This document shows positions 35,949-50,347 of a stretch of DNA of 64,000 bases, one piece after another. The stretch is from Porodaedalea pini (lineage: Eukaryota > Basidiomycota > Agaricomycetes > Hymenochaetales > Hymenochaetaceae). The notes below the pieces were generated by a model. The model made no database searches. It saw only the letters and a list, made by a program, of their open reading frames with translations, and was not told the DNA's origin. How positions within the stretch are numbered: the first letter of the stretch is position 1; each line of letters begins with the position of its first letter. The position numbers were made by a program, and so were the translations under genes. The DNA lies in assembly GCA_002794775.1 (NCBI GenBank), contig NBAY01000022.1, positions 496,001 to 560,000 of the forward strand. The letters run 5' to 3'.

Positions 35949-37500
35949 TCTAGTGCCAACGTCCTTACAGAACGACTGAAAAAACCCTTGATCACATCCA
36001 CTGCAACCATCACACACGAAGTGGTAGCCTCGCCGGCCGCCTGGTGGGATGCACTCACTGCTGCAGGCAACATGCCGTCTGACTTCTGACCTTCAACTTA
36101 TTAGAATGCTCGTCTTCAAGCCGAAGACCGTAAAGTCTGCCGCAACAGTTCCTGTTGTCGTCATTGCACGCATCGCCGGACCTGCTAAAATATTTTTTTG
36201 TGTTGGACAAGGACTCCCATGAGCCCAGGCTCTTTATCTGTCCACACGCATTGTTAAAGTTTGTCCAGTTTCACCATTAGCACTTGACGCAAACACATTC
36301 ACAAAGGTTGTCACGGTCCTTGATGCATCACTCACATCATCGACTTCCCTCTTCGCCGTACATGCGCTCGCCTCTGATTTTACTGTCTTCCTCCCTGGAA
36401 CCAACATTGCTTCATACTGGCGTGTCTCGAAATGGGAAGACCAAGCTCCACGAGGTAGATTTCAAGGTCAAGGCTGTGGCGCCTGTTGTGCGCACGTCTG
36501 CAATTGCCGCCCAGGAAAAGACAACGAAAGAGGAAGGGAGAATTGACGGCATGGTGAAGATTGCTATTGGCATGAAGAAAGGGTCGACTTCCCGGGTTGG
36601 TATACGAACGTGCGTTGATTGTTCTGTAATCCCTCACTTTGTGCTGACAAGTATTATAGGCGCTGATTAAGGTCGGTATGACATGCGTCTTCAGAGGGAG
36701 CTCCGAGCTTGAGGAACCCATAGCAATCCGTCCGACTACAGAAACGGCCATGTATCCTTACTGAAGTACGGGAAATTCTCAATTTACATCGTCGCGTGTA
36801 CAAGGTGCTGCTTACCGTACTCGTCATCACAGGCATCAAGTCGGACAAGGAGAAGTTTGCCGGTGGTCTTTACACGATGACCGGCCGTGGCATCCAAGCT
36901 GCGACGTCGCATTGCCTTGGCCAAGACTTATCATGGCCAGAGATATTCAACGTCGTGGTCTCAGACCTGGACGATCTGCAGGGCACGAGTCTGAACGGTG
37001 GCAAATTATTCTGTGGCAGAACACGTGGAGCCTTAGCACACGCATGGTCGGAATCATGGTCATGATTCGCGGTGACGACCAGGGTCTTGTTCTCCCATCA
37101 TGCGTCGCTCATTGTCCCCTGCGGTATTACCATGCGCACTAATAAGCAGGAGTTATACGACCGCTGTGAGGAGCTCGCGAAGACGCTCAGGAAAGCGCGA
37201 AGGTGGATGTACGGAACGGCGACACTCCTGGCTACAAGTTCAACGACTGGGAACAGAAGGCGCGAAAATTCAATCATTCCTTATTTCTTGGTTTTCCTGT
37301 GGTCTTACAAATGGCTTTTTGTCCAGGTGTTCCACTTCGCCTTGAACTCGGTCCGGTTGATATCTAGAAGAAGCAAACACTTTCTGTGCGACGTGATACG
37401 GGCTTGAAGGAGACTGCCATACCTGCACTTCTCAAGACTATCCAACAGGAGATGTTCGAGTACGCGAAGGCAAGGTACATGTCTTCCCTGCGTGTCGTGA
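35949..37500 (+). pseudogene. Prolyl-tRNA synthetase pseudogene
   Basis: Segments in changing frames reconstruct the order of a fungal cytosolic ProRS. An N-terminal editing-like domain comes first (MSSANVLTERLKKPLI, LVFKPKTVKSAATVPVVVIA, KLHEVDFKVKAVAPVV; 35949-36500). Then GRIDGMVKIAIGMKK, an intron-like gap, and class II catalytic motifs follow: FRGSSELEEPIAIRPTTE near 36700, EKFAGGLYTMT near 36855, GRGIQAATSHCLGQ near 36890, STRMVGIMVMIRGDDQGLVL near 37040, and the anticodon-binding domain start IVPCGITMRTNKQE near 37120. VRRDTGLKETAIPALL and IQQEMFEYAKARY close it near 37475. Many frameshifts and stops (for example TGA in SDF*) break it. An intron-like remnant argues against a retrocopy. 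The functional copy must lie elsewhere. Confidence 0.85.
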
Positions 37501-37760
37501 CAATGGGACGATGTCGTGCTGGCATTGCTTCATACTTGCGTGCTCTCAAAACCGGCGAGACCAAGCTTCACAAGGTAGATTTTGTGGAACTCAAGACCGA
37601 TGCTGCGGCGCGCTTTACATCATCGCATGTACAAAAGGAGCTGCTTGCCGTACCCGTCATCCTGGGCATCAAGTCTGAGAAGAAGTTCGCCGGTGGTCTG
37701 TACATGATGATTGTGAAAGGCTTCATTCCGACGACCGGTCATGACATCCTTTTAGTTTAG
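37501..37760 (+). pseudogene. Extra rearranged ProRS fragment
   Basis: Directly downstream of the main ProRS pseudogene this segment repeats two non-adjacent ProRS pieces. The editing-domain segment GETKLHKVDF is joined after a short link to QKELLAVPVILGIKSEKKFA, then GGLYMMIVKGFIPTTG. In the main copy these parts lie about 400 bp apart. This implies a second, internally deleted copy in tandem. It retains the residues FIPTTG that the main copy lacks. Confidence 0.75.
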
Positions 37761-37765
37761 AATTT

Positions 37766-37995
37766 GTTTAAATACACTCAATTGCCACAAGAATCTGTAA
37801 GAAAATGATTGAAAAGTTTGGAATGCAGTAAGAATGTGAATAAAAATGTGTAGAAAGGTATTGGAAACTAGTCAAATTACTCAAATCTGGAACGATGCTT
37901 GGGAATCGTGCGGAATCGGAATACCTCCGAATTGGCTGGAATTGCCCAAATATTCCAGCTGATTCCAGGGATTCCAGGGATTCCGGCCAGGAGGT
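37766..37995. repeat. GAAT/ATTCC-rich sequence, right copy
   Basis: Quasi-periodic GGAAT boxes (37898-37945) are followed by ATTCC boxes (37950-37985), forming loose palindromes. The first half aligns with the GAAT-rich block at 34850-34895 in direct orientation. Confidence 0.5.
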
Positions 37996-38675
37996 TTTTC
38001 CTGATGCACATTTCACTGAGTTATCCATCGCTGCGATGCATGTGTTACCAAATTCGTACTGTTCGCCACGACGCCTCTTGAGTTGTTCGCCATTGCTTTG
38101 AGTATTCTTCTCATCTTGACCCCGTCCTCGCGGTTTCCTTTGCCGCCATTACGGCCTTCCTGTTCGCCATGGACATGAAGCTAGAGAATAGGAGACATAT
38201 TCCGACTATACAGCGAGTTCTATGGCAAGTATCCGTATGCACGTCCGCCATACAATAAATGTCGTCAACCGACACTGTAAAAGGTGGCGGAATGAACGGG
38301 GACTGTAACTTGAACTCCTCTATCGCGGTTTGCAGTCCGTGGCACGTTCTTATGGAATATATCATGATGCCCTCGCAGAGTCGCAGCACACTTTACTTTT
38401 AATAATCCTAGAAGAATGCGATCAAACGCCATGATACGTATAAATCATAATACCCATGTAGCAGAGACAGTCAGTAATAACTAGGGTTGAATAGAAAGCC
38501 AGAGAAGTCACGCTGCTTTGTACAGAATGTATAATTTACTATAAATCCTAAAATAGGATCGCGACTTGATCGTCGATCTTCCTCAGGCTGTCATCAAAAA
38601 TTCGGACTCTCAAAGTTTGCTGCTGTGCTAGCGTTCGCGTCATTAATATTGCTGCACTACTGTACTCTTCAAGCG
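37996..38675. other. Intergenic region upstream of the methyltransferase
   Basis: No gene recognised. The last 100 bp before 38676 presumably hold the promoter and 5' UTR. Confidence 0.4.
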
Positions 38676-40219
38676 ATGTTCAAGTTCAATTTCTCAGAGC
38701 TGGATCTTGAGGATGATATCAATAGTGATCAATCTCTCGACTCTCTCGCTGTAGCGGAGCCGGCATCGGAGCAAGGCGACTTGAATCCATCTGGCACCGT
38801 GTCTGGGACGCACTCGTCGGCGAGGGGAACGAAAGGCGTCGAAAGAAGAAACTCTGCATCCCACTATGCAGAACACGCAAAAGCTTACGAGCTATCGCTA
38901 GATGATCTGGTGAGTGTGTATATCTTATCTTTGACACCCACAGGTAGTTCACGCTCATCGAACCCGGAAAGGCAGTCGCAAGCCCTCCCGCCTGCATTCT
39001 CATACTCCCCGCTCGTCATACCGCTTTCTGGAGACACGGCTTTCAACAGCGAGGGCTCGCCGATTGACGATGGGAGCCAAAAGAATACGAGCGGGAACAT
39101 CACCCTTCTCCGACGCGACCTCTTCGACGCGCGCTACCAACTCATTTCCGAGGATGACGCCAACGTGCTTCCCGCCGACTCTGCGCATTCCATCGACGGA
39201 TCAGAGACTCCGGACGCGGCGCGTCCTCCAGCCAGTCAGAAGCACGGCGACGCGTTCGAGTTCATCGACAACCCGTCTGATCTTGTCTCTGGTGTGTATG
39301 AAGGCGGGCTCAAGACGTGGGAGTGCAGTCTAGACCTCGTTGCTTGTCTTGCGAGCTTGGGAGGAGCGGATTGGATGAGGGGGAAGAGGGTTATTGAGGT
39401 GCGTGCTACCTTCTCGTCTGCTGTAATTCTTTGAATCCCTTATGGTGTTCTTGAGTAGATTGGCTGTGGTACAGCTGTACCGAGTCTTTACTTGCTGCAC
39501 AAACTATTCTCGCATCCTCGGACAGCTGGCTCAGGCACGGACACCCTTAGGACGGAGTTCGTCCTGCAAGATTACAACGACCTCGTTCTACGACTCGTCA
39601 CATTTCCGAATGTACTTCTGACTTGGTGTGAGTACCTTCTGCTCACAGCTCATCGCCCTGCTGACATTGCCCACCGCCATCTTCAGACGCCTCAGCACTC
39701 GCAGAAGCCTATCGCTCACATTACCCATCTACAGACGAGTCAGACGAGAGTATCTTCGACTCGACGCAACCCGGCGACATGCACATCAGACCCGAGCTGC
39801 TATCCGCCTTCCGCACCTCGCTGCGGGAGCAAGGTATCTCCATCCGCTTCATCGCAGGCTCTTGGGAGACCCTCAGCAACAGCAATGCTCTATGCGTCTT
39901 TCCCTTCGACGTGACGCTCACTTCCGAGACGATCTACCAGACGTCCAGCCTCCCATCGCTCATCGGGCTGCTCAAGAGGGCAGCGACGAGCAGCGGAGGC
40001 GACTCAGATGACAGGAATGTTCAGACGATGGCACCAGATCTTTCGCTTGAGGGCCGCGAGCGGCTGTGCTTGGTTGCGGCGAAGGTGCTGTACTTTGGTG
40101 TCGGAGGTGGAATCATGGACTTTGAGCGTGCTGTGAGCGAGTCGGGTGGAAAGACGAGAATTGTATTGCAGAGGAAAGCCGGCGTTGGGCGAAGGGTCAT
40201 GAGCGTTGAGTGGACGTAG
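38676..40219 (+). CDS. Protein-histidine N-methyltransferase (METTL18/HPM1 family)
   Basis: S-adenosylmethionine-dependent methyltransferase related to yeast Hpm1 and human METTL18, which methylate a histidine of ribosomal protein uL3 (Rpl3). The ATG at 38676 begins MFKFNFSELDLEDD. An intron at about 38911-38975 restores DDL-SQALPPAFSYSPLVIPL. LLRRDLFDARYQLISED follows. The SAM site is GGLKTWECSLDLVACL, then KRVIE joined across an intron to IGCGTAVPSLYLLHKLF. VLQDYNDLVLRLVTFPN is the family's post-I segment. A further intron near 39630-39686 leads into YASALAEAYRSHY, and the C-terminus GVGGGIMDFERAVSESGG ends at TAG 40219. All family landmarks are present and in frame. Confidence 0.9.
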
Positions 40220-42143
40220 AACAAATCGTATCACGAAGAAAAGCATTCATTTGCGCTCCTACAGTAACAACATAGTACATATACAAAGACTGAGGTAACT
40301 GGAAAAAGAAGAGTCAGCAACGAGAATCGGTAAACAAAGACGAGAAGGTGAGGGAGCAGGTCAGAGAAGCCGGTGTTTTCATGTCCTCGCCCAGCAGCAC
40401 CACCACCACTCCGGCACGGCTGCCCAAGACGAGCATCCGCACAGCGACCTGCACAGAAGCACAGGCGGAGACAGTGAGGCACCGCAGCGGACAAGACGGT
40501 CAACGAATGGATGAACTTGGTTTCTTCTTGAAACGAGACAAACCGAGTTTATCCACTCACAAACTCAAGTACACCATATCCACCGCACGACAGAAGCCTA
40601 TTCGAAGTCTGCAAATGAAGATGGATATGTCAGAAATTCGACGGTGCAATGCCATTGAAAAGATGTAGAGAAATGAGGGTCAGAATTGAGAGTTTTGGTA
40701 AATGGGTATCCACAAGGAGCTCGCGCTCTCATTCGGAAGCAGAACTGAATAGTTGTTCATCATGAAAGCGAAAACAGATGCGAGTACTTACCATGATAAA
40801 CCAATTGAGAATGAGCGAACGGACAGGATGCTGCAGACAAGAGACGATGGTCGTTCAAGAAAAGAGATGCCTGAGAATTTATGCCCTCAAAAACTATATA
40901 GGCCCTTTCAGGCTCCGCTCAGAACGTGATCGACCCGTCCTTCACACTTTTTCTTGCTCGTCGCTGTCATAGCCCGCGGTGTTTTGCTCAACGTCAGGAT
41001 GGGTATAACAATCATGGTGAGTCTTCCGCTCACACCGTCTTTGCCATGAAGATATCTATCCATATTTCGAGCCGGCGACGTTACTCGATGAGCCATGCTC
41101 TAACATGCATCACCAACGGAGCTTCCCTTCCCCCCTTCTCATCCTGCTCTCCACAAAAATTCGTTCTGACTTTTTTCTCTTTTCACAGAGATAATTTGTT
41201 GGCGGTGGGTAGCGCTCCTTCCTGTATGGCCTCGTGACGATTCAGTTAGTGGGCGACATGAGGATGGGCCCTTGTGCTAACACACACCACCCGCTGAAGG
41301 CTTCGTTCCGAAGTGCTCTTTTTCGGATTGCCACGCTCATCTATTTCACCATTGGATCACTAGGAGGTTCTGCAACTGAAGAGTATGAAGGCCATGTCGA
41401 TAAGGTGAGTATATTTGCCCTCACCCCTTCGTCACCGATGATGTTTGAAACACACAAGCATATGTCCGACCTTCATGAAGGACGCCATTTCATGTTCCCT
41501 GAGACTTTCTTTCGGCTCATCTACTCTGTGTGATTCACACGTACTGATTTTGACTTCTAGGACAAGATCGACTTGAATTGGTCGTGTATGTCTGTAGCTT
41601 ACGCGTACTTTTTGTAGTCTGGTACGATATTTGTCGATAACAGCTTTCCTTCAATACTATTACTGTGATTCTCTATCTGATCGCAACACAATTCTTGAGC
41701 ACAGCATGTGCACAGTGTTGCAATCAGAAGAATCAACGAAGCCACTCACTTCCACCGAGGGACCTCTCACAGTATTAGTCCAGTAAAATCGAAGTGAATC
41801 TTGAGTTCTTAGGCCTGGTTTGAACTACCGTCGACTTCTTGCACTCGCCAACCAGCTAATCTCCGAGTCTTGTATTCATGCTTACTTCCGATAAATACAA
41901 TATTGACACAGTTATTATTGATCCTCAAACGAAGAAAAAGAAGAGAAAGAAAGGGCGTAGTCAGAAAGAAGAGAAAACCGAGAGAGCTACAGCCACCCCC
42001 GGACTAAAACGATAAGTACACGCGCTGCTGTCCGGCGAAGTCTGAACGTTCGTCTTCGCTGCTCAGCAGACTCGTAAACTGCAAAACATCCTCACACAAC
42101 ACCGCATTCTCCGTTCTCCCTACTCGAACGGACCGGACACGCC
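40220..42143. other. Intergenic region, no gene recognised
   Basis: Long stretch between convergent genes (methyltransferase + and calcineurin -). Several frames of about 100 codons lack motifs or splice logic. I see no repeat or RNA gene in it. Confidence 0.4.
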
Positions 42144-44716
<2,573 letters not shown>

Positions 44717-44957
44717 GGCTAGTCGTATGTCGTAGTCGTCGGGGTCGTGGTCAGGGAGAAAGACAAGTAGACGCGGTCAAAGTAAGGAGTGGAGGGTTAC
44801 TGACTTACTGCTCTGGGCCTAATAGGCCTGCGTCTAAAGGCGGGGTTTAAATTACCCGATTTACTACCCGTCGTCACGCGTGCAGTCGCGTAGGTCACCT
44901 CAGCTCCGACTATCTTGGCATTTATGTACAGAAAGGCAGATATATATATTATCGATA

Positions 44958-46124
44958 TTAGCCAAAGTATATTGTTAGTACATGTTTTGCAACGTTGAAC
45001 CCTAGAAGCGAGACAACGTATCCCGCGAAAAGTGGGAGCAAAGGCGATAACAGCAGTTCAGTTCGGACAAGGAATGGGAGGGCTGAAAGACCGGCTTCGT
45101 TAGATCGCGAGTGTCATCGTCAAACATGGACTTACCGTTGAGTCCCAGGTACACGCCATACATGTACTGAGCAAAGCTGTTGCGAATGAGTGTATGTTAG
45201 TGACAGCCCACGAATGCGCAAAAAAGAAATCGATAAGCTTACCCGGCTAAATAAAGGGTGTTGCCTACCCACAGACAGACCCAATTGTCTTTAAGGACTA
45301 TAGGTACGAGGAAGAGCTGCGCGAGATATAAAGTTAAGTAAAAGGGGAAGAATGCGTTTGTGTGCACGTCAAAGGCGTATGCCCACTCGACGGCGGTGTC
45401 TGCTGGATTGGCATGTGAGGGGGGCGAGAGAAGAAGATGGTTCGAGATAAACCTGCATGAGGACATCTTTGTTATCATGCGCATTATTTCCGAGAGAGGA
45501 AGAGTCCTGACCATATGATGGTCGCGACGGCGAAACCGACGAGTAGGAAATCCCTAAGAATCATGAGGAAGGCTAATCGGATAGCTTCCCATGGCGAATA
45601 ATACCATACTATTGACCACGCGATAGCAGATACTAGACCAACGCATCAGCGTTGGATTCGAGCCTGACTGCGCAAGAGCATACCTATTAGACAAGCACCA
45701 ATCAACACCAATATTGCTGGATCGTCTCTCGCCCATGTGTTTTTCGTCTCTGCAAACTCCTTCAACACTCATCCGCATCAGAAGAAGCAGCCTTCATACG
45801 TTTATGAAAGTACACGTTCCGATACCTGCGCAAATCACAGCCTCTCAGTGAGTATTCTGCCACCGACATTTATTCTTGTACTCACACTCTTTTCGGCGCG
45901 AGGCACAGGTACGTTAGCTGCCAAGCTGCCAGTTCAAAATCCTGCCAAAAAAAATTAGCCAAAAATAATCCACCACTCGAAGCAGATTCCATACTGACCA
46001 TCTGCTGAAAACGATGCAAGCGCCTGAAGATTAATGGCAGTCTGGCCGACACCGGCTTCGGTGGTTGCGCGAAGGACGTGGCATTGTTGGGCGTATTCGG
46101 CACACTAACGGGTAATATAGACAT
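44958..46124 (-). CDS. UNC-50 / GMH1 family Golgi membrane protein
   Basis: Five-helix membrane protein of the UNC-50 family (yeast Gmh1), found in the Golgi and linked to vesicle traffic and receptor sorting. The start at 46124 has a strong context (GCCACCATGTC) and gives MSILPVSVPNTPNN. Next is LPLIFRRLHRFQQMDFELAA, spliced to WQLTYLCLAPKRVYRNVYFH. Family signatures follow: NTWARDDPAILVLI, VEWAYAFDVHTNAFFPFYL, LVPIVLKDNWVCLWVGNTLY, FAQYMYGVYLGLN and LPFLVRTELLLSPLLPLFAG. The C-terminus YVVSLLGFNVAKHVLTIYFG stops at 44958. All signature regions are in order and intact. It is divergent from the low-complexity gene at 46805, about 680 bp away. Confidence 0.9.
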
Positions 46125-46804
46125 GGTGGCATGTGTTCCGGAACGTCTGAACAAGGACCGGGGAGGCGACAGCTTGAATGTCTCTTGAGGTTTTGAATGT
46201 CGCAACTCGTCGAGCTCGACCACGTCGCGAGCTGCGGCGCGTTGCCGTGCGAGTGTGACCGTGGGTGAATTGGCGTGACTAAGAACTTCCTTTCTGGATT
46301 ATGAAGCGGCCCAAACACCGACACGGCTTTCAGGTTCCTGCCAGTACAGTACTGCATGACTGCATCTGCATTCCAACCGTACAGATGGACGCTTATCATA
46401 TCAATATAAATCGCAATATTCTGCGCCCGACTACGTCTCAATCCGCGCTTAGCAGTCGTAAAAGTTTAGTGAAGCTGCTTCCGATTCCTACCTTACGTTC
46501 TCAAACTCGCAAACTTGACCTTTCTCATCATGGGTGCGTGTTTTGTTATTCCCCACGGATGATGGCTCACCTTGTTCTACAGTAGAGATCCTTTTCAGGA
46601 TGCGCGCAGAGTACAGATCACATGGCTGTGCCGTCGAGATAAAGTTTCATTATCCGAGTCACAGCCGCGCGTACGGACTCATGCTGATCGCAGCACAGCG
46701 CAGTCTGTCCGCAGTCTGCATCGTGGACGTGACCTATAAATCCACAAAGCAAAGGCAGGCAACCAAGTGTCAAAAGCTCCCCAAGGCCTCTCTGCACTAC
46801 CACT
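46125..46804. other. Shared divergent promoter region
   Basis: About 680 bp between the divergent starts of the UNC-50 gene (46124, -) and the Met-Pro-rich gene (46805, +). GACCTATAAATCC at about 46729 is a TATA-like candidate some 70 bp before the plus-strand start. Otherwise nothing distinct. Confidence 0.45.
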
Positions 46805-48521
46805 ATGATTCTCTTCCCGTCTCCTGACGAAAAGGCACCAGACGGCGTCGCTACCACGACGCATGTGTTCTATGCGACGATTCCGAGCCCTGAGCCTGCG
46901 CCCCATTCCGGCGACGCAGATGGCGACAATCTCGCCCAGCACTTCGACGCCAACTTGAATATCGAAGATGCGCCACCGGCGTACGACATCCATGTTCAGA
47001 AAACCCAGGCTAATGTAGTAGCCGAGGGCGACGTCAAGGATTCCGACCAGTTCGAAGACAGGGCCGCCAGAGAGAATGATGATCCCTACGACAAAGCGGA
47101 CCCTCCGAGGAGCCCACCTCCGACTCGTTCTGTTCCCGGTTCTCGAGGCTTGAATAATTCAGGCGGCTCCGGTCGAGCACCTCGAGCACCTGCCTTCCAG
47201 CCCCTTGTCTTACACTCGCGGAGCAAGAAACTCGAGGATGGCTTCTTCCCTATGCCTCCCCCATCGGACGTGCAGCCGCATCCTTTCAGTCAACGGAACG
47301 TCGGAGAAGCCGACTGGACAAAGTTAGTCGTTCTATCACTTGGAATAGCTTAATTTTGAGTCTGACTTTATGATATGTTATAGGTTCCTGTCTGACCTTC
47401 AGACGTCGGCGCGCCTTTCGCCATGCGATTCTCCTGCGATGCCTTTCCAATTTGGAGAGAGAAGCAACCTCTTCAGAAGTAAGTATTATTTTCTGAGCAT
47501 TTGGTCAAAGGGTACTCATTACTTTTAGGCATGGGATCGATGATACGGTCATTCTCCGCGACAACTGCTGGAAAACAGCCCGAGCAAGGAACGCGCTGCG
47601 GCCCAGGGGCTCTCGTAGATACCTGGAACGAGGTACGTATTACATTTACTCTGAAGTCCTGTATTTTTACTAAGAGATTTTGTTTCGCAGAACTTCTTCC
47701 ACCGTCGTGGACTCGACGTCGTTCTCGCTAAGGGGTCGCGCAGACTGAACGGCGACAGGGCGCTGCCGCCTCCTGACTTTCTGTCGGCTGATGGAAGTAC
47801 GAGGGCCCGCTCGCCTCCGGCGATGCCAGCGATGGCTCCCGTACCCCCTATGCCGCGTATGCCACCCATGCCTCCTATGCCTCCTATGCCACCCGCGCCT
47901 TCTGTGCCACCTATGCCCTCAATGCCTTCAATGCCTCCGATGCCCTCAATGCCTCCACTGCCTCCGATGCCTCCAATGCCACCCATGCCACCCATGCCCG
48001 GCGCCTACATGCCTGGCGCACGCAACGAACGCCACGGTCCCCGGCACTCACACTCCACGTCCTCCCTCTCCTCATCCAGCTCCTCCAGCTCCTCAGACTC
48101 GGACTCGGACTCGGACTCAGATCACGAGAAATCACGCTCGCACTCGTGCGCACAGAACTGCTCGTCAAAGGCGCAGCGGCGCGCGGCGCGTCGAGCGCGT
48201 CGTGCGGAGAGACGGAGCCATAAGCGGGAGCGGCGCATGGAGCGCAAGCACGCGCGGTGGGAGCGGAAGATTGCGCGGTGGGAGGCGAAGATGGGTGCGA
48301 GGGGCGTAGGTTTTGGCCAGGGTCGGGGCCGGGGTGAGGGTTTTGGACGGGGTTTTGGACGGGGTCGGGGCGGTTGGCATTCTGAGATGTGGCAAGGCCA
48401 GAGGGGGCCTGCGTTTGGTCCGGGAATGGGTGTGGGGGGATTGGTGCAGGGCCTTGCGGCTGCGATCGGTGGGGAGGATGATGGGTATTATAGGCTCGTT
48501 GTGGTTGACCTCGGGGTGTGA
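46805..48521 (+). CDS. Low-complexity protein with Met-Pro repeats and acidic/basic blocks
   Basis: Four exons. Exon 1 starts MILFPSPDEKAPDG at 46805 and joins at ~47321/47386 (DWTKFLSDLQTSAR), at ~47479/47529 (NLFRSMGSMIRSFS) and at ~47632/47691 (WNENFFHRRGLDVV). It contains a PPAY motif (about residue 59), the type bound by WW domains. From about 47822 come roughly 20 short Met-Pro units (MPPMPPMPP type), then a Ser run and a (Ser-Asp)n block, an Arg/Ala/Lys-rich coiled-coil-like stretch, and GRGRG-rich segments. The C-terminus is GEDDGYYRLVVVDLGV. No catalytic domain is seen. It may act in an RNA- or membrane-linked assembly, but this is only a guess from composition. Exon junctions keep frame throughout, which supports a real gene. 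Confidence 0.78.
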
Positions 48522-48919
48522 CCGTGCAGCCTGCAGCCTGTCGATATCTATTGGGGGGGATGACCTGGGGCTTATGGTCTCCCTTGAATTCTCACAAGCG
48601 TCTCAAAGCCTTTACAATTTGTTTCCTTTCTAATCTATTCGTTTGCCCATATGTACGGGTTTCGACGTGATTATTGTGTTCCCCGTTGTACTTTAGCATA
48701 TGTACAATAGTTATTATGAGACCACATCAGACACCGAGAAAGCAAATGTTTGGTTTGATTTCAATATTGCAGGCGATGGGCTGCAGGCTGAAATCAACTA
48801 AGACCAAGGCCATTGTATCATACGTCTCATACCAGCATATATTTTTGTCCAAAACAAACAACACTTTATACTACAGGGCTTCCGTTATCTGTTCCTTGCT
48901 AATTCAAATTATATGTCCA
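48522..48919. other. Intergenic region between convergent genes
   Basis: The Met-Pro-rich gene (+) and AKR gene A (-) converge. No further signal was seen. Confidence 0.4.
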
Positions 48920-50347
48920 TCAAGATTCCAACGGAGGGGTATCAGCAAAGAGCTGCTGCTGCATACCCCACGGATAGCGCTCTCCCTTCCTAAGGACCTC
49001 AGCATTCTCCGCAAGGCGGCGCACCTCCGCGAGCTCCTCGTCACTCAGCTTGAGATCGGCAGCGCCGAGGTTCTCGTTCAGGTACTACGGGCATTAATAT
49101 TGTTGATTAGCATCTGCAGGAAAACCATGCATAGAAATCCGTTTACCTTGACCTTGGTAGTCCCCGGGATAGGGATGATGTCGTTGCCCTGGGCGAGGAG
49201 CCATGCGAGAGTGACTTGTCCGCTCGTTGCGCCGTGCTTGTCGCCGATCTTTTGTATCGCGGCGACTATCGCGAGGATGTTCGGGAAGTTCTCTTTCGAG
49301 TAGCTATTTTAGAAAGGCAAGCCAGGTCCGTATATGCTACTAATAGCGAAATCCACCAAGAGATACCCACCGAGGGATCGCGCGCCTGAACTCATCCTCA
49401 AAATCATCAGGCGATTTCTATATTATATTTACAAACGTCCTCAGCAAGAATATCAGAAAACAAACGCATTGTCATGAAAAACGCACGTAACGACCGGTGA
49501 GTATACCGCGTCCCAGCGGTGAGTACGCCACGACAGCCACGCCGAGCTCACGCGCAGTGTTTAAGACATTGATCTCAGGGAGCTCGATGTCTAGTGTGAA
49601 CGGCGAGTACTCGACTTGGATCGCCGCGATTGGGTGCACCGCGTGTGCGCGCCGCAGAGTCGAGGCGGAGCACTCGGACAGGCCGATGTGGCGGATCTTT
49701 CCTGCCCTGCAGGACGAAAAGACGAATATCAGAACCATTCAAAGGATCTGTATTCTGCTGGTAAGACATACTCTTTAAACTCAGCAAGAGCACCGACGGT
49801 GACCTCGATCGGTGTCTTTGTGTCAGGACTGGATAAGATAATATCAGCATTGTTTCTTCGCTAAAACCGAGTGTACATACCGGTGGAGGTAATACAAGTC
49901 GATATAATCGACGCCGAGCTTCTGTAAGGAGGACTCTAGGGCCCGCTTGGCGTTCTCCGGACTTCCATCGACAGCCATGTTTTTGACAATGCCGAATTTG
50001 CTAGCGAGGAATATCTCAGAACGCTTTCCCGTGCGTTTAAACCTATAGAGCAGCGTTAAATGTATCGAACATGCAGATTAAAAGAATACAGACCATTTCC
50101 CCAGAAGCTCTTCACAGTCGCCGTAGATATTTGCGGTGTCCCAATGTCTGCATCCAGACTCGTAGACAGCGTCGAGAAGCTGCGGCGGGAAAGCTCTTCA
50201 GTTCTACACTAAGGGCGTGTTATCTATGCCTACCTTGAATCGTTCCTCGTCAGACATTCCCGGGGGGAAATTAAAACCTAGGTTCATAGCGCCATAACCA
50301 AGGCAGAACACCTCAGTCTCGGCGATCTTGCGGGTCTTTAGACACAT
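48920..50347 (-). CDS. Aldo-keto reductase A
   Basis: NADPH-dependent AKR resembling the fungal AKR13-like group. ATG 50347 opens [20 protein letters not shown]. Catalytic tetrad context is complete: Asp in WDTANIYGD, Tyr in NIYGDCEE, Lys in ASKFG and His in YYLHRPD. Other landmarks are [48 protein letters not shown] and [20 protein letters not shown]. The last exon reads [17 protein letters not shown] and the stop is at 48920 after DTPPLES. About eight introns match those of gene B (54831-56308). The N-terminal part diverges from gene B and carries [13 protein letters not shown]. Intact; substrate unknown, with activity on sugars, pyridoxal or carbonyls typical of the family. Confidence 0.9.

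Noticed and set aside
40220..42143. Open frames of about 100 codons in the gap after the methyltransferase
   Set aside because: No motif, no splice support and unremarkable composition.
45590..45690. Possible tRNA-like TTCGAGCC stretch
   Set aside because: It lies in an UNC-50 intron and exon border, and no cloverleaf can be folded around it.
47549..47995. Gly-rich minus-strand frame (GGMGGIGGIGG)
   Set aside because: Antisense of the Met-Pro codons of the plus-strand gene, not a glycine-rich protein.
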